From Silicimonas sp963779765 (GTDB lineage: Bacteria; Pseudomonadota; Alphaproteobacteria; Rhodobacterales; Rhodobacteraceae): a stretch of DNA of 64,000 nt. Position numbers and translations under genes: made by a program. Where the stretch lies: NCBI GenBank assembly GCA_963779765.1, contig CAVZZP010000002.1, positions 1,240,001-1,304,000 of the forward strand. The letters run 5' to 3'. A model generated the notes under the pieces. That model was given only the letters and a program-made list of their open reading frames with translations, was not told where the DNA came from and searched no databases. Below are positions 9,168 to 18,748 of this stretch, in pieces; the first letter of the stretch is position 1; every line of letters begins with the position of its first letter.

Positions 9168-9967
9168 GAGGACGCAGGTTCGACATCACCGCCCTGCCCG
9201 GCTTCTCGGCCATCGCCATCTGCGTTTTCGTCGTCCTATATGCGCCAATCGTGACGATGGTAGTCTACTCGTTCAATGCCTCGAACTCGGTGGCCGTCTG
9301 GGGCGGCTTCTCGTTTCGCTGGTACGCGATTGCGTGGGAAAATACTCAGGTTCAGGACGCCACCGTCCGCTCGCTTGTCATTGCCGTCTCGGCCGCGCTG
9401 ATCTCGACGACCTTCGCCACGATGGCCGCACTTGGGACGACTCGGCGCAGGCGGTTCAAGGGCCAGACGTTCATCTACGTGATGATAAACCAGCCCCTGA
9501 TGGTGCCCGAGATCGTGACGGCCGTCGCACTTCTGATCTTCTTCGCCACCATCAAGGTCGCGACCGGCTACCAGGGTTTGGCCTATCTGATCCTCGCCCA
9601 TTCCGCCTTCTGCATACCTTTCGCCTACCTGCCGATCCGCGCGCGTCTCGAAGGTATGGACCTCACGCTCGAGACCGCGGCAGCCGATCTCTATGCGACG
9701 CCATGGAAGACGTTCCGCCGAGTGACACTGCCGCTTATGGCGCCCGGCGTCGCGGCGGGCGCCATGCTTGCCTTCGTCATCTCGCTCGACGACGTGATCA
9801 TCACCGAGTTTGTGAAATCCGCCGGACAGGATACGCTGCCGACCTACATGCTGGGCCAACTGCGCCGTGCCGTAACGCCCGAGGTGAACGCGATCTCGAC
9901 CGCGCTTCTGGTGCTGACGGTGATGCTGCTGACGGCCTTCTTTCTGCTGACCAGAAGACGGGACTGA
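9164..9967 (+). CDS. potC: Polyamine-type ABC transporter permease (PotC-like)
   Basis: A 267-residue permease partner of the preceding gene. The ATG at 9164 overlaps the upstream stop and gives the normal PotC length; the open frame extends upstream only as a shadow of potB. The EAA loop is ETAAADLYATPWKTFRRV near residue 168, and a late SLDDVIITEFV segment is typical of PotC. About six membrane segments are predicted by eye. It would pair with PotB as the heterodimeric channel. Confidence 0.9.
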   Translation: MRGRRFDITALPGFSAIAICVFVVLYAPIVTMVVYSFNASNSVAVWGGFSFRWYAIAWENTQVQDATVRSLVIAVSAALISTTFATMAALGTTRRRRFKGQTFIYVMINQPLMVPEIVTAVALLIFFATIKVATGYQGLAYLILAHSAFCIPFAYLPIRARLEGMDLTLETAAADLYATPWKTFRRVTLPLMAPGVAAGAMLAFVISLDDVIITEFVKSAGQDTLPTYMLGQLRRAVTPEVNAISTALLVLTVMLLTAFFLLTRRRD

Positions 9968-9998
9968 TCCCGCGACCCATCCCAACAAAGGAGTGACC

Positions 9999-11024
9999 AT
10001 GACCAGAACCCTGACATCCATCGCCGCGCTTTTCGCGCTGGCAGGTGCCGCCGCCGCAGAGGGCGAGCTGAACATCTACAACTGGGGCAACTACACGAAC
10101 CCGGACCTCATCAAGAAGTTCGAGGAGGAATTCGACGTCAAGGTGACCGTCACCGACTACGATTCCAACACCACAGCACTCGCCAAGATCGAGGCGGGCG
10201 GGCACGGCTTCGACATCGTGGTGCCGACGCACAGCTACGTTCCCGTCTACGTCGAGAAGGGCCTTCTGATGAAGCCCGGCATCCCCGAGATGGAGAACTA
10301 CGGAAACATCGCCGAGGAGTGGAAGAACGTCGACTGGGATCCGAACCGCGAATACACCGTGCCGTGGCAGTGGGGCACGACCGGCGTCGCGGTGAACACC
10401 TCGGCCTACTCCGGCGACGCGAACACCTCGGACATCTGGCTCAACCCGCCCGAGGAACTTGTCGGCAAGGTCAACGTCGTCCCCGAAATGCAGGACGTCG
10501 TGTCGATGGCGCTGATGTACGTCGGCGGCGAGCCCTGCACCACCGACACCGAGATGCTGAAGAAGGCGCGCGACGTTCTTCTGGCCGCGAAGCCCAAATG
10601 GCAGAGCATGGACTACGGCATGACCGAAAAGCTTTCGAGCGGTGACGTCATGGCGACGGTCAACTGGAACGGCTCGACCTTCCGTGCACGGCTCAACAAC
10701 CCCGACGTGGTCTACGGTTATCCCAAGGAAGGGTATGTCGTGTGGATGGACAACGCGGGTATCCTTAACGATGCGCAGAATGTCGAGAACGCGAAGCTCT
10801 TCGTGAACTTCATCATGGATCCCGAGAATGCGGCCATGATCTCGTCCTTCGCACGCTACGCCAATGGCATCGCGGGGTCCGAGGCCTTTCTGCCCGAAGA
10901 CATGCAGACCGCCCCCGAGATCGTGGTGCCGGACGAGTTGAAGGCCGCGGGCAAGTTCACGCCCGCGTGCCCGGCCGAGTCGCAGGAATACTATACCGCG
11001 ATCTGGACCGAGCTTCAGAAGTGA
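9999..11024 (+). CDS. potD: Polyamine-type ABC transporter substrate-binding protein (PotD/PotF-like)
   Basis: A 341-residue periplasmic binding protein with a clear signal peptide ending at AAAAEG near residue 20 and the PotD/PotF opening ELNIYNWGNYTNPDLIKKFEE. The ATG at 9999 is chosen because AAAGGAG lies just upstream; a GTG at 9993 overlaps that site. It captures the substrate and delivers it to PotBC. Acidic and aromatic pocket residues are plausible but cannot be assigned by eye. Its stop overlaps the GTG of the second amidase gene (GTGA), tying uptake to amide hydrolysis. Confidence 0.9.
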   Translation: MTRTLTSIAALFALAGAAAAEGELNIYNWGNYTNPDLIKKFEEEFDVKVTVTDYDSNTTALAKIEAGGHGFDIVVPTHSYVPVYVEKGLLMKPGIPEMENYGNIAEEWKNVDWDPNREYTVPWQWGTTGVAVNTSAYSGDANTSDIWLNPPEELVGKVNVVPEMQDVVSMALMYVGGEPCTTDTEMLKKARDVLLAAKPKWQSMDYGMTEKLSSGDVMATVNWNGSTFRARLNNPDVVYGYPKEGYVVWMDNAGILNDAQNVENAKLFVNFIMDPENAAMISSFARYANGIAGSEAFLPEDMQTAPEIVVPDELKAAGKFTPACPAESQEYYTAIWTELQK

Positions 11025-12463
11025 CGGACCACTTGCGGGGGGCGGCGACGCCCCCCGATCTCACCTCACTTGCGGCATCGGACCTTTCGACGCGTCTGCG
11101 TCTTCGGGAGGTTTCGGCGCGCGACGTGATGACCGCCTATCTCGACCGCATCGAGACGTTGAACCCTGACATCAACGCCATAATCTCACTTCGCCCGCGC
11201 GAGGAGCTATTGGCGGAAGCGGACGCGGCCGACTTCGCGCCAGCAAGTGGACCTCTCCACGGTCTGCCGGTCGCGGTGAAGGACCTCGTCGCCACCAAGG
11301 GCATCCGCACGACCTGGGGCTCGCCGCTTTACGCCGACCACGTTCCCGAAGCCGATGACCGGCTTGCCCTACGATTGCGCCGGGCCGGAGCGATCCTAAT
11401 CGGCAAGACAAACGTGCCCGAGTTCGGCGCGGGGTCGCACAGCTTCAACCCTGTCTTCGGCGTGACAAGAAACCCCTACGATCACACGCGGACGGCGGGC
11501 GGTTCATCGGGCGGCGCGGCGGCGGCGCTGGCGATGCGGATGGTTCCGATCGCAGATGGATCGGACATGATGGGTTCACTCAGAAACCCCGCCGCCTTCT
11601 GCAACGTCTATGGCTTCCGTCCAACCTGGGGTCTGATCCCCGACGACGCCGAGGGCGACCTCTATCTCCATCGCCTCGCAACGGACGGGCCGATGGCGCG
11701 GTGCCCGAGGGATCTGGCGCTCCTCCTCTCGGCGCTGGCCGGGCCGGACCCCAAGATGCCGTACGAAGTCGCCGTGCCTGATCTCTCTGCGCTCGACGTC
11801 GAAGCGCTGCAGGGCGCCCGCATCGGTTGGCTGTCAAACTGGAGCGGCGTGCCCTACGAGGAAGGTGTCCTCGACACCTGCGAGGCGGCGCTCGCCGAGA
11901 TGACCACGTTAGGCGCGACGGTCGAGACGCTTCCTCCGCCCGTGCCCCGAGACGAAGTCTGGGAAAGCTGGACCACCCTTCGGTCCTGGGCCATCGCTGC
12001 GGGCAAGGCCGATCTCTGGAACGACCCCAAAAAGCGTCAGTACATCAAGCCCGAGCTGCAGTGGGAGATCGAGCGCGGTAATGCGATGTCCGCGCTTAAG
12101 GTCGACCGGGCGAGCCGGATTCGTTCGCGCCTCAACCTCGCCTTCGCCGATCTCTTCGGGTCGTACGACGCGCTGGCCATTCCGTCGGCTCAGGTCTGGC
12201 CATTCCCGGCGGACTGGCGCTGGCCTGAGAGCGTCGGCGGCGTCGCGATGGACAGTTATCATCGCTGGATGGAGTGCGTGATCCCGGTAAGCCTGACGGG
12301 TCTGCCTGCCGTGTCGGTCCCGGCTGGGTTCGGTGAGAACGGCTTACCCACTGGCATCACCCTCTTCGGGCCGCGTAACGCCGATCGCCGCATCCTGTCC
12401 CTTGCCGACCACTGGCACTTAGCGACCGATTGGCCGAATCGCCGGCCGCCGCCGGAAGGTTAA
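11021..12463 (+). CDS. Amidase signature family protein (amidase 2)
   Basis: A 480-residue amidase-signature enzyme, distinct from amidase 1. Lys occurs in VAVKDLVAT near residue 87 and the Ser motif is TAGGSSGGAAAALAM near residue 155. The start is taken as GTG at 11021, overlapping the potD stop as GTGA. The upstream open extension is potD read in another frame. It closes the operon, so the transporter is bracketed by two amidases of one superfamily. The two probably cleave different amides or successive bonds, which is inference. It ends four bases before the convergent acetylpolyamine hydrolase gene. Confidence 0.87.
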   Translation: MTDHLRGAATPPDLTSLAASDLSTRLRLREVSARDVMTAYLDRIETLNPDINAIISLRPREELLAEADAADFAPASGPLHGLPVAVKDLVATKGIRTTWGSPLYADHVPEADDRLALRLRRAGAILIGKTNVPEFGAGSHSFNPVFGVTRNPYDHTRTAGGSSGGAAAALAMRMVPIADGSDMMGSLRNPAAFCNVYGFRPTWGLIPDDAEGDLYLHRLATDGPMARCPRDLALLLSALAGPDPKMPYEVAVPDLSALDVEALQGARIGWLSNWSGVPYEEGVLDTCEAALAEMTTLGATVETLPPPVPRDEVWESWTTLRSWAIAAGKADLWNDPKKRQYIKPELQWEIERGNAMSALKVDRASRIRSRLNLAFADLFGSYDALAIPSAQVWPFPADWRWPESVGGVAMDSYHRWMECVIPVSLTGLPAVSVPAGFGENGLPTGITLFGPRNADRRILSLADHWHLATDWPNRRPPPEG

Positions 12464-12467
12464 CCCG

Positions 12468-13499
12468 TCAGGCTCCTTCGAAACCCTCGAGGACATTCAC
12501 CGCGTTGACGCCCACAGCCTCGATGGCATAGCCACCCTCCATGCAGAAGACGGTCGGGAGACCCAGTCCGGCAATCCGCCGGCCTGCGTCGGTGAAGTCC
12601 GGGCTGTCGAGCTTGAAGAAGCTGATGGGATCGTCCTTGTAGGCGTCGACCCCGAGAGACACGACCAGCGCCTCGGCCCCGAAGGCGCGGATCCTAGAGA
12701 TTGCGTCGTCCAATCCGTCAGACCATTCGCCGTAAGCTGTGCCTGGAGCCATGGGATAGTTCGCCGTCGCACCCTTTCCGTCCCCCTCGCCGGTCTCGTC
12801 CGCGAACCCAAGGTAGTAGGGAAATGCGTCCTCGGGGGCACCGTGAAGCGAGGCGAAGAAGACGTCGCCACGTCCGTAGAAGATGTCCTGAGTGCCGTTG
12901 CCGTGATGAAAGTCGATGTCGAGGATCGCCACCCGCCCTGCGCCTGAGGCACGAAACTGCTCGGCGGCTAGTGCAGCGTTGTTGATGAAGCAGTAGCCGC
13001 CGTACATGTCCGCCGTCGCGTGGTGTCCCGGCGGTCGGCACAGCGCAAAGGCTGCCGGTGCGCCGCCAATGACATGCGCTGTCGCGGCTTGCGCCGAGGC
13101 GGCGGAAGACAGCGTGGCCTCCCAGGTCGTCCGGGTGATCGCGGTTTCGGAAGCTAGTGCGTAGTAGCCGACCTTTCCGTCGATATTGCGCGGCGGTCGC
13201 GACGTCTGCATCCGGCGCACGGGTGTCGAGGTGGCGATGATCTCGCCCGCGAAGCCCGCCGCCTTCCACTCTTCCCAGGCGGTCTCAAGGAAGGCGAGGT
13301 ATCCTGGATCGCACATCGCCCGGATCGGGCTCATGTCCGCGTCGCCCGGGTCGACGATATCGGTCAGCCCACGCTCTTTCAGCCTAGCAAGAACGTATTC
13401 CACACGGCTCGGCCGCTCATAGGGCGTGACGAATTCGCCGCCGTGCAGTTCCGCCTGTGGGAAGTGCATCCGGTGACGTTCCGAGAAGTAGGTGCGCAT
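12468..13499 (-). CDS. aphA: Histone-deacetylase-fold acetylpolyamine amidohydrolase
   Basis: A 343-residue class of the HDAC superfamily. The zinc ligands and catalytic groups are visible: PPGHHAT near residue 155, DIDFHHGNGTQD near residue 188 and SLGVDAYKDDP near residue 280. The N-terminus MRTYFSERHRMHFPQAELHGG is characteristic of acetylpolyamine amidohydrolases, which remove the acetyl group from N-acetylated putrescine, spermidine or related amines. The ATG at 13499, preceded by AGAGGA, is preferred to one ten codons upstream. It faces the polyamine transporter operon, supporting an acyl-polyamine catabolic role. Physically it lies downstream of the glycogen genes and could be co-transcribed with them. 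Confidence 0.88.
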   Translation of the reverse strand: MRTYFSERHRMHFPQAELHGGEFVTPYERPSRVEYVLARLKERGLTDIVDPGDADMSPIRAMCDPGYLAFLETAWEEWKAAGFAGEIIATSTPVRRMQTSRPPRNIDGKVGYYALASETAITRTTWEATLSSAASAQAATAHVIGGAPAAFALCRPPGHHATADMYGGYCFINNAALAAEQFRASGAGRVAILDIDFHHGNGTQDIFYGRGDVFFASLHGAPEDAFPYYLGFADETGEGDGKGATANYPMAPGTAYGEWSDGLDDAISRIRAFGAEALVVSLGVDAYKDDPISFFKLDSPDFTDAGRRIAGLGLPTVFCMEGGYAIEAVGVNAVNVLEGFEGA

Positions 13500-13556
13500 T
13501 GGGATCCTCTTTGCCTGTCTCTGCGCCAAGGCGCAGGCAGTCGGTTGGCTTCGTCC

Positions 13557-15161
13557 TCAAACCGGCTGCTTGATGGTCGGGTGGCCGCTCATGATCGCGA
13601 AGCCGTTGGGGCCGAGCGTCAGCAGGCCCCGCTCGATTTTGGCGGCCTGCTCCAGAACGACCTCGCCGCCCTCGCAAGGAAGCGACTTAGCCTCTTTCGA
13701 CAAATTGAAGATGCAGAGCGTATCGTCGCCGCGCCTGAACCCCAAGAGCGGCTCCGGCAGCACCAAGAAGTCGCTTGCGCCCTTCATCAGATCGGCACTG
13801 TCTTTCCGGTACGCCAGCATCCGTCTGTAGAACGCCAGCACCGACCCGTCGCCGTCTTGCTTATCAACGGCGACCGCGCGTTGAGGCTCGCGCACCGGAA
13901 GCCACGTCCGGTTGGCGGTGGAGAAGCCGGCGTTCGCGGCATCCTTCTCCCACACCATCGGGGTGCGGCAGCCGTCGCGGCCCTTTTCCTCGGGCCAGAA
14001 GTTGATACCGGCGGGATCGGTCAGCTCCTCGAAGGTCAATTCGGTCTCGGTCTGCCCAAGCTCCTCTCCCTGATAGATGCAGATGGAGCCCTGCATCGAC
14101 AGAAGAAGAGCCGCCGCTTGCTTGGCCAGGGACTCGCGGTCGGACGCGAACCGCATCCAGCGAGACACGTGCCGGTTCACGTCGTGGTTCGAAAACGCCC
14201 AGCACGGCCAGCCTTGTGGGGCGCCTGCAAAAAAGCCCGCGATCCTAGTACGGAAGTGCTCCGCAGAGAATTCGGGACCCAGCATGTCGAACGAGTAGGA
14301 CTGATGCAGACGTGCGCCGGTGGTGTAGTGGCCCATCATCTCGATCGCGTGGTGACTTTCGCCCATCTCACCGATCAGTACGCGAGCCTCATAGCGGTCC
14401 GTCAGCGCCCGCATCCGTTCCAGAAACGCCAGGTTCTCGGGCTGGTTCTTCGAGAACAGGTGATACTGCATGTTGTAGGGGTTGTTCTCGGGCTTCTCCT
14501 TCTTCCGGAAGTCGGCCGCGTCGTCACGCAGAAGCGCGTCGTGGAAGTAGTAGTTCACGGTGTCGAGGCGGAAGCCATCGACACCTCTGTCCAACCAGAA
14601 GGCCATGTTGTCGAGGTGGAAGTCCTGCACCTCGGGATTGTGAAAGTTAAAGTCGGGCTGCTCGGGAAGGAAGTTGTGAAGGTAGTACTGGTGACGGTGC
14701 GCGTTCCAGGTCCAGGCGCTGCCGCCAAAGACGGCAAGCCAGTTGTTCGGCGGTGACCCGTCTGCTTTGGGGTCGGCCCAGACATACCAGTCGCCCTTGG
14801 GGCTCGCCCGGTCGGAACGGCTTTCGACAAAAGCCGGGTGCAGGTTCGACGAATGCGAGATCACCTGGTCGATGATGATCCGGAGGCCCAGTTCGTGCGC
14901 GCGCTCGACCATACGGTCGAAGTCGTCGAGCGTCCCGAAAACGGGGTCGATGTCCCGATAGTTCGAGACGTCGTACCCCATGTCCTTCATGGGGGACGTG
15001 CAGACCGGGGACAGCCAGATTGCGTCGACCCCCAGGTCCGCCAAGTATGGGAGCCTTTGCGTGATGCCCGGAAGGTCGCCGATGCCGTCGCCGTTCGCAT
15101 CCTGGAAAGACCGGGGATAGACCTGATAGGTCACCGACCCTCGCCACCAGTCTTCGCTCAT
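13557..15161 (-). CDS. GH13 alpha-glucosidase
   Basis: A 534-residue GH13 enzyme opening DWWRGSVTYQVYPRSFQDANG, as in oligo-1,6-/alpha-glucosidases. Catalytic groups are seen: Asp nucleophile in DGFRLDTVNYY near residue 200, Glu acid/base in VLIGEMGES near residue 265 and Asp in FSNHDVNRH near residue 325. There is no signal peptide, so it acts in the cytoplasm on maltose-like or isomaltose-like oligosaccharides. It is last in the minus-strand glycogen cluster and probably helps return glycogen-derived oligosaccharides to glucose. Exact linkage preference cannot be told by eye. Confidence 0.9.
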   Translation of the reverse strand: MSEDWWRGSVTYQVYPRSFQDANGDGIGDLPGITQRLPYLADLGVDAIWLSPVCTSPMKDMGYDVSNYRDIDPVFGTLDDFDRMVERAHELGLRIIIDQVISHSSNLHPAFVESRSDRASPKGDWYVWADPKADGSPPNNWLAVFGGSAWTWNAHRHQYYLHNFLPEQPDFNFHNPEVQDFHLDNMAFWLDRGVDGFRLDTVNYYFHDALLRDDAADFRKKEKPENNPYNMQYHLFSKNQPENLAFLERMRALTDRYEARVLIGEMGESHHAIEMMGHYTTGARLHQSYSFDMLGPEFSAEHFRTRIAGFFAGAPQGWPCWAFSNHDVNRHVSRWMRFASDRESLAKQAAALLLSMQGSICIYQGEELGQTETELTFEELTDPAGINFWPEEKGRDGCRTPMVWEKDAANAGFSTANRTWLPVREPQRAVAVDKQDGDGSVLAFYRRMLAYRKDSADLMKGASDFLVLPEPLLGFRRGDDTLCIFNLSKEAKSLPCEGGEVVLEQAAKIERGLLTLGPNGFAIMSGHPTIKQPV

Positions 15162-15185
15162 CTGGTCGTCCTTTCGTTCATTCGT

Positions 15186-17297
15186 TCATCGTCCGTCGTC
15201 GTGCGCAAAGAGCGCCACCGACTGCTGCTTCAAATGGACCTCGCCTTCGCAAGCCCGAGGCGGAGCATCGGGATCCGCCGTGTCAAGCATCCGGAACCAC
15301 CGGCCCTCCGGCAACCGGACCGACGTCTCGCCTGCCGCGTTGAAGAAGGCGAAAACATCCGTCTCGCGCTTCGGCAAGGCTTTTTCCGACGACTCGCGGA
15401 TAATGACCCCAACCGAACGCCAGTCCGCGTTCTGCCAGTCGTCGTCCGTCGGCGATGCGCCGTCGGCACGGCGCCATTCCAGGTCGGGCGGGTGATCCTC
15501 GCTGCGCCGCTGACCGTGCAGGAATCGCCGCTGAGACAGCACGGGATAGGCATGCCGCAGCGCGATCAGTCGCCGGACGAACCTCAGAAAGCCGTCGTCG
15601 GACCCGCTCCAGTCGATCCAGCCTGTCTCATTGTCCTGGGCATAGGCGTTGTTGTTGCCAGACTGGCTGTTGCCAACCTCGTCACCGCCGAGGATCATTG
15701 GCGTTCCCTGCGACAGGAATAGCGTGGCCAGCAGGTTGCGCCGTCTCAAGTTGCGCGCCGCGACCACGTCCGCGTCGTCGGTCGGACCTTCGACACCGAA
15801 ATTCTCGGTCTGATTCTCGTTGTGGCCGTCGCGGTTGTCCTCGCCGTTGGCCGCGTTGTGCTTGTGGCTGTAGCTGACGACATCGGCCAGGGTGAAGCCG
15901 TCGTGACAGGCGACGAAATTGACCGACGAGACCGCCGAGCGTCCACCGTGGTCGAACAGCTCGGCAGACCCCAGAAGACGTTTCGCAAGATGGGCCGCAC
16001 CGTGGGGATCACCACGCCAAAAGCGCCGCACCTCGTCGCGGAACTTGTCGTTCCATTCAAGGAAGGGATAAGGGAACCGTCCCAGTCGATACCCGTCCGG
16101 TCCTACATCCCAAGGCTCGGCGATCAGCTTTACCCGTGACAGCACGGGGTCCTGCCTCAGCGCGTCCAGAAAGGCCGACTCCGGCTCGAAGCCTTCCGGT
16201 CCCCGTGCCAGCGCGCTGGCGAGGTCGAAGCGAAACCCGTCGACGTGCATGACCTCGACCCAGTAACGCAGCGAATCCATCACCATTCGCAGCACCATCG
16301 GATGATCGAGGTTCAGCGTGTTGCCTGTGCCCGTGAAGTTCTCGTAATCCCGCCCTGAGCCAATCAGCTTGTAGTAGCTGCGGTTGTCGATGCCCCGGAA
16401 GCTGAGCGTTGGACCAAGCTGGTCGCCTTCGCCTGAGTGGTTGTAGACGACGTCGAGAATGACTTCGATCCCGGCGGCGTGAAAGCGGCGCACCATCGCC
16501 TGAAACTCCCACACAGCCTCGTGGCTCATGTAGCGCGGTTCGGGCGCGAAGAAGCCGATGGTCTGGTAGCCCCAATAATTCCGCAGCCCCCGCGCTTCGA
16601 GAAAGCGGTCGTTCAGGAAGGCCTGGATCGGAAGAAGCTCGACCGCGGTGACGCCGAGGCGGGTGAGGTGGTCGATCATCGGCTCAGAGCTCATGCCGAG
16701 GAACGTCCCGCGCAACGACGGATCGATGCCCGGGTGCGCCATGGTCAGACCGCGGACGTTCGCCTCATAGATGACCGTGCCACGCAGGTCGTGGTGCGGC
16801 GGACGGTCGTCGCCCCAGTCGAAGCTTGCGTCGGCCACCACGCACTTCGGCATGGCAAAGGCGCTATCTCGGGTATCGAAGGACAAATCCTCCGCCGCGC
16901 CGCCGACACGGTAGCCCATCAGGGCATCCGACCACTTGAGCCGCCCGACAATCTGGCGTGCATAGGGGTCGAGCAGGAGCTTGTTTGCGTTGAACCGCTG
17001 CCCATTCTCGGGGTCGTAGGGACCGTGGACGCGCAGCCCGTAGCGCGTACCGGGCGTCAGCGCCTCGACGTGACCGTGCCAAATATCCCCGTCCCGCTCG
17101 GGGAGCGCCAACCTCGCGATCTCTCGCCGCCCGTCATCGGTGAAAAGGCAAATCTCGACGCGCGTGGCATGGGCGGAAAAGACGGCGAAGTTGACGCCTG
17201 CGCCGTCGAAGGTTGCCCCGAGCGGCCATGGCTGCCCACCCGCGACCGAACGATGCGCCAGTCTGTTAGGCGCGCCCTTCGAACGCGTCGGGTTCAC
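15186..17297 (-). CDS. glgX: Glycogen debranching enzyme GlgX
   Basis: A 703-residue isoamylase-type GH13 protein that hydrolyses alpha-1,6 branches left after phosphorylase action. An N-terminal CBM48-like region (GATFDGAGVNFAVFSAHA) precedes the barrel. Catalytic motifs are DGFRFDLASA, LIAEPWDVG and the His/Asp of CHDGFTLADVVSY. The start is the GTG at 17297, whose GTGA overlaps the glgA stop; the 31 codons open upstream show no similarity to the family. It lies between glgA and the alpha-glucosidase on one strand. Confidence 0.92.
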   Translation of the reverse strand: MNPTRSKGAPNRLAHRSVAGGQPWPLGATFDGAGVNFAVFSAHATRVEICLFTDDGRREIARLALPERDGDIWHGHVEALTPGTRYGLRVHGPYDPENGQRFNANKLLLDPYARQIVGRLKWSDALMGYRVGGAAEDLSFDTRDSAFAMPKCVVADASFDWGDDRPPHHDLRGTVIYEANVRGLTMAHPGIDPSLRGTFLGMSSEPMIDHLTRLGVTAVELLPIQAFLNDRFLEARGLRNYWGYQTIGFFAPEPRYMSHEAVWEFQAMVRRFHAAGIEVILDVVYNHSGEGDQLGPTLSFRGIDNRSYYKLIGSGRDYENFTGTGNTLNLDHPMVLRMVMDSLRYWVEVMHVDGFRFDLASALARGPEGFEPESAFLDALRQDPVLSRVKLIAEPWDVGPDGYRLGRFPYPFLEWNDKFRDEVRRFWRGDPHGAAHLAKRLLGSAELFDHGGRSAVSSVNFVACHDGFTLADVVSYSHKHNAANGEDNRDGHNENQTENFGVEGPTDDADVVAARNLRRRNLLATLFLSQGTPMILGGDEVGNSQSGNNNAYAQDNETGWIDWSGSDDGFLRFVRRLIALRHAYPVLSQRRFLHGQRRSEDHPPDLEWRRADGASPTDDDWQNADWRSVGVIIRESSEKALPKRETDVFAFFNAAGETSVRLPEGRWFRMLDTADPDAPPRACEGEVHLKQQSVALFAHDDGR

Positions 17298-18727
17298 GTC
17301 GAGAGGCTCCGGTAGATCTCGGCGTACTGGCGGGCGGGTCCAAGCCAGCTCACGTCGCTTCGCATCGCGCGCCGCATCATGGCGCTCCACGTCGGGCGGT
17401 CGTCGTAGAGGCGAAGAAGCTGACGCAGGGCTCCGGCCAGTCCCGTGGCGTCCACCGGATGGAAGGAAACCCCCGTCGCCGCGCCTGCGGCCAGCGTGGC
17501 TGGCGTGGCGCCGATCACCGTGTCATTCAGCCCGCCTGTGGCCGCGACGAGAGGCAGCGTTCCATATCGCAGGCCGTACATCTGCGTCAGCCCACAGGGC
17601 TCGAAGCGCGACGGGACCAGCACCGCGTCGCCGCCGGCGAACATCTGGTGCGACAGGCTTTCGTCATAGCCGATCCTGACGCCGACCCGTTCCGGCCACC
17701 GCGCCGCGGCCGAGGCTACGGCAGCCTCGAGCGCGGGATCGCCCGAGCCCAGAACGACAAGGCCCCCGCCTGCTGCGGCGAAGGCGTCAATGCCTCCCGC
17801 GATCAAGTCGATGCCCTTTTGCTCGGTCAGACGGCTTACCACGATGGCGAGCGGTCCTTCGATCGGGCCAAGCCCGAACTCGGCGAGGAGCCGCGACCTG
17901 TTCGTCGCCTTGCCCTTCATCGAGCGCTCCGAATACGGCACGATGTCTGGGTCCGTCGCCGGCGACCAGATCGTTTCGTCGACGCCGTTCAGGATACCGT
18001 CGAGGTCGCCCGCCCTCGCCTGTAGAACGCCCTCGAGACCCATTCCGAACTCTGGCCGCATAAGTTCCTCGGCATAGGTCGGCGACACCGTGGTGATGCG
18101 GTCCGCCGTGACGAGGCCGGCCTTGAGCGTCGAGAGGTTTCCCCAGTATTCCAGCCCATCCCGGGTGAACTCGGCTGCTGGCAGGCGTAGGGCGGCCAGC
18201 TTTGCAGCTGGCGCAACGCCCTGGAACGCAACATTGTGGATGGTGATGACAGACCGCGGCCCTGACGCGCCGCCATAGCGCAGGTAGGCGGGCGCGAGGC
18301 CGGTTTGCCAGTCGTGTGCATGAAGGATGTCCGGCGTCCACCCATCAGATCCCCCACCCTTTGCGATCTCGGCCGCGGCCCAGGACAGGGCGGCGAACCG
18401 CTCAGGGTTGTCGGGATGGTCCCGGCCCCTGTCGGAATAGATGCCGCCCTCACGGTCATAGAGGTGCGGCGCCGAGAGGATGAGAACCGTCAATCCATCG
18501 ACGGTTCCCTTCAGGACGCGTGCCGGACCGCCGAAGAGGTCTCCGGACGTCCAGATGACTTTCCGCCTTTTCAGCTTCGCCTCGACCCCCGGATAGGCCG
18601 GCACCATGACCCGCATGTCCCAGCCTTCGGCCGCGACTGCCTTGGGCAAGGCCCCGACGACATCGGCAAGCCCGCCGGTCTTGACCAGCGGGACGCACTC
18701 CGACGCGACCGACAGTACCTTGCCCAA
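17294..18727 (-). CDS. glgA: Glycogen synthase (ADP-glucose type)
   Basis: A 477-residue GT5 enzyme that transfers glucose from ADP-glucose to the non-reducing end of alpha-1,4-glucan. The ADP-glucose loop KTGGLADVVGALP near residue 15 and the C-terminal EPCGLTQMYGLRYGT near residue 375 are present. The start is TTG at 18727 (then GKVLSVASE), following a GGAAGGAAG stretch; no ATG or GTG gives a family-like N-terminus. Stop and glgX start overlap. Length and motifs are normal. Confidence 0.93.
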   Translation of the reverse strand: MGKVLSVASECVPLVKTGGLADVVGALPKAVAAEGWDMRVMVPAYPGVEAKLKRRKVIWTSGDLFGGPARVLKGTVDGLTVLILSAPHLYDREGGIYSDRGRDHPDNPERFAALSWAAAEIAKGGGSDGWTPDILHAHDWQTGLAPAYLRYGGASGPRSVITIHNVAFQGVAPAAKLAALRLPAAEFTRDGLEYWGNLSTLKAGLVTADRITTVSPTYAEELMRPEFGMGLEGVLQARAGDLDGILNGVDETIWSPATDPDIVPYSERSMKGKATNRSRLLAEFGLGPIEGPLAIVVSRLTEQKGIDLIAGGIDAFAAAGGGLVVLGSGDPALEAAVASAAARWPERVGVRIGYDESLSHQMFAGGDAVLVPSRFEPCGLTQMYGLRYGTLPLVAATGGLNDTVIGATPATLAAGAATGVSFHPVDATGLAGALRQLLRLYDDRPTWSAMMRRAMRSDVSWLGPARQYAEIYRSLST

Positions 18728-18748
18728 GCCTCTTCCTTCCGTCTGGCG

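Noticed and set aside
13443..14756. A long plus-strand open frame opposite the GH13 glucosidase (similar ones lie opposite glgC, glgP and the betaine permease).
   Set aside because: High-G+C shadow frames; the minus-strand proteins have all catalytic motifs.
17298..17390. A 31-codon N-terminal extension of glgX.
   Set aside because: It lies wholly within glgA, has no family similarity, and the GTG at 17297 gives the usual stop/start overlap.
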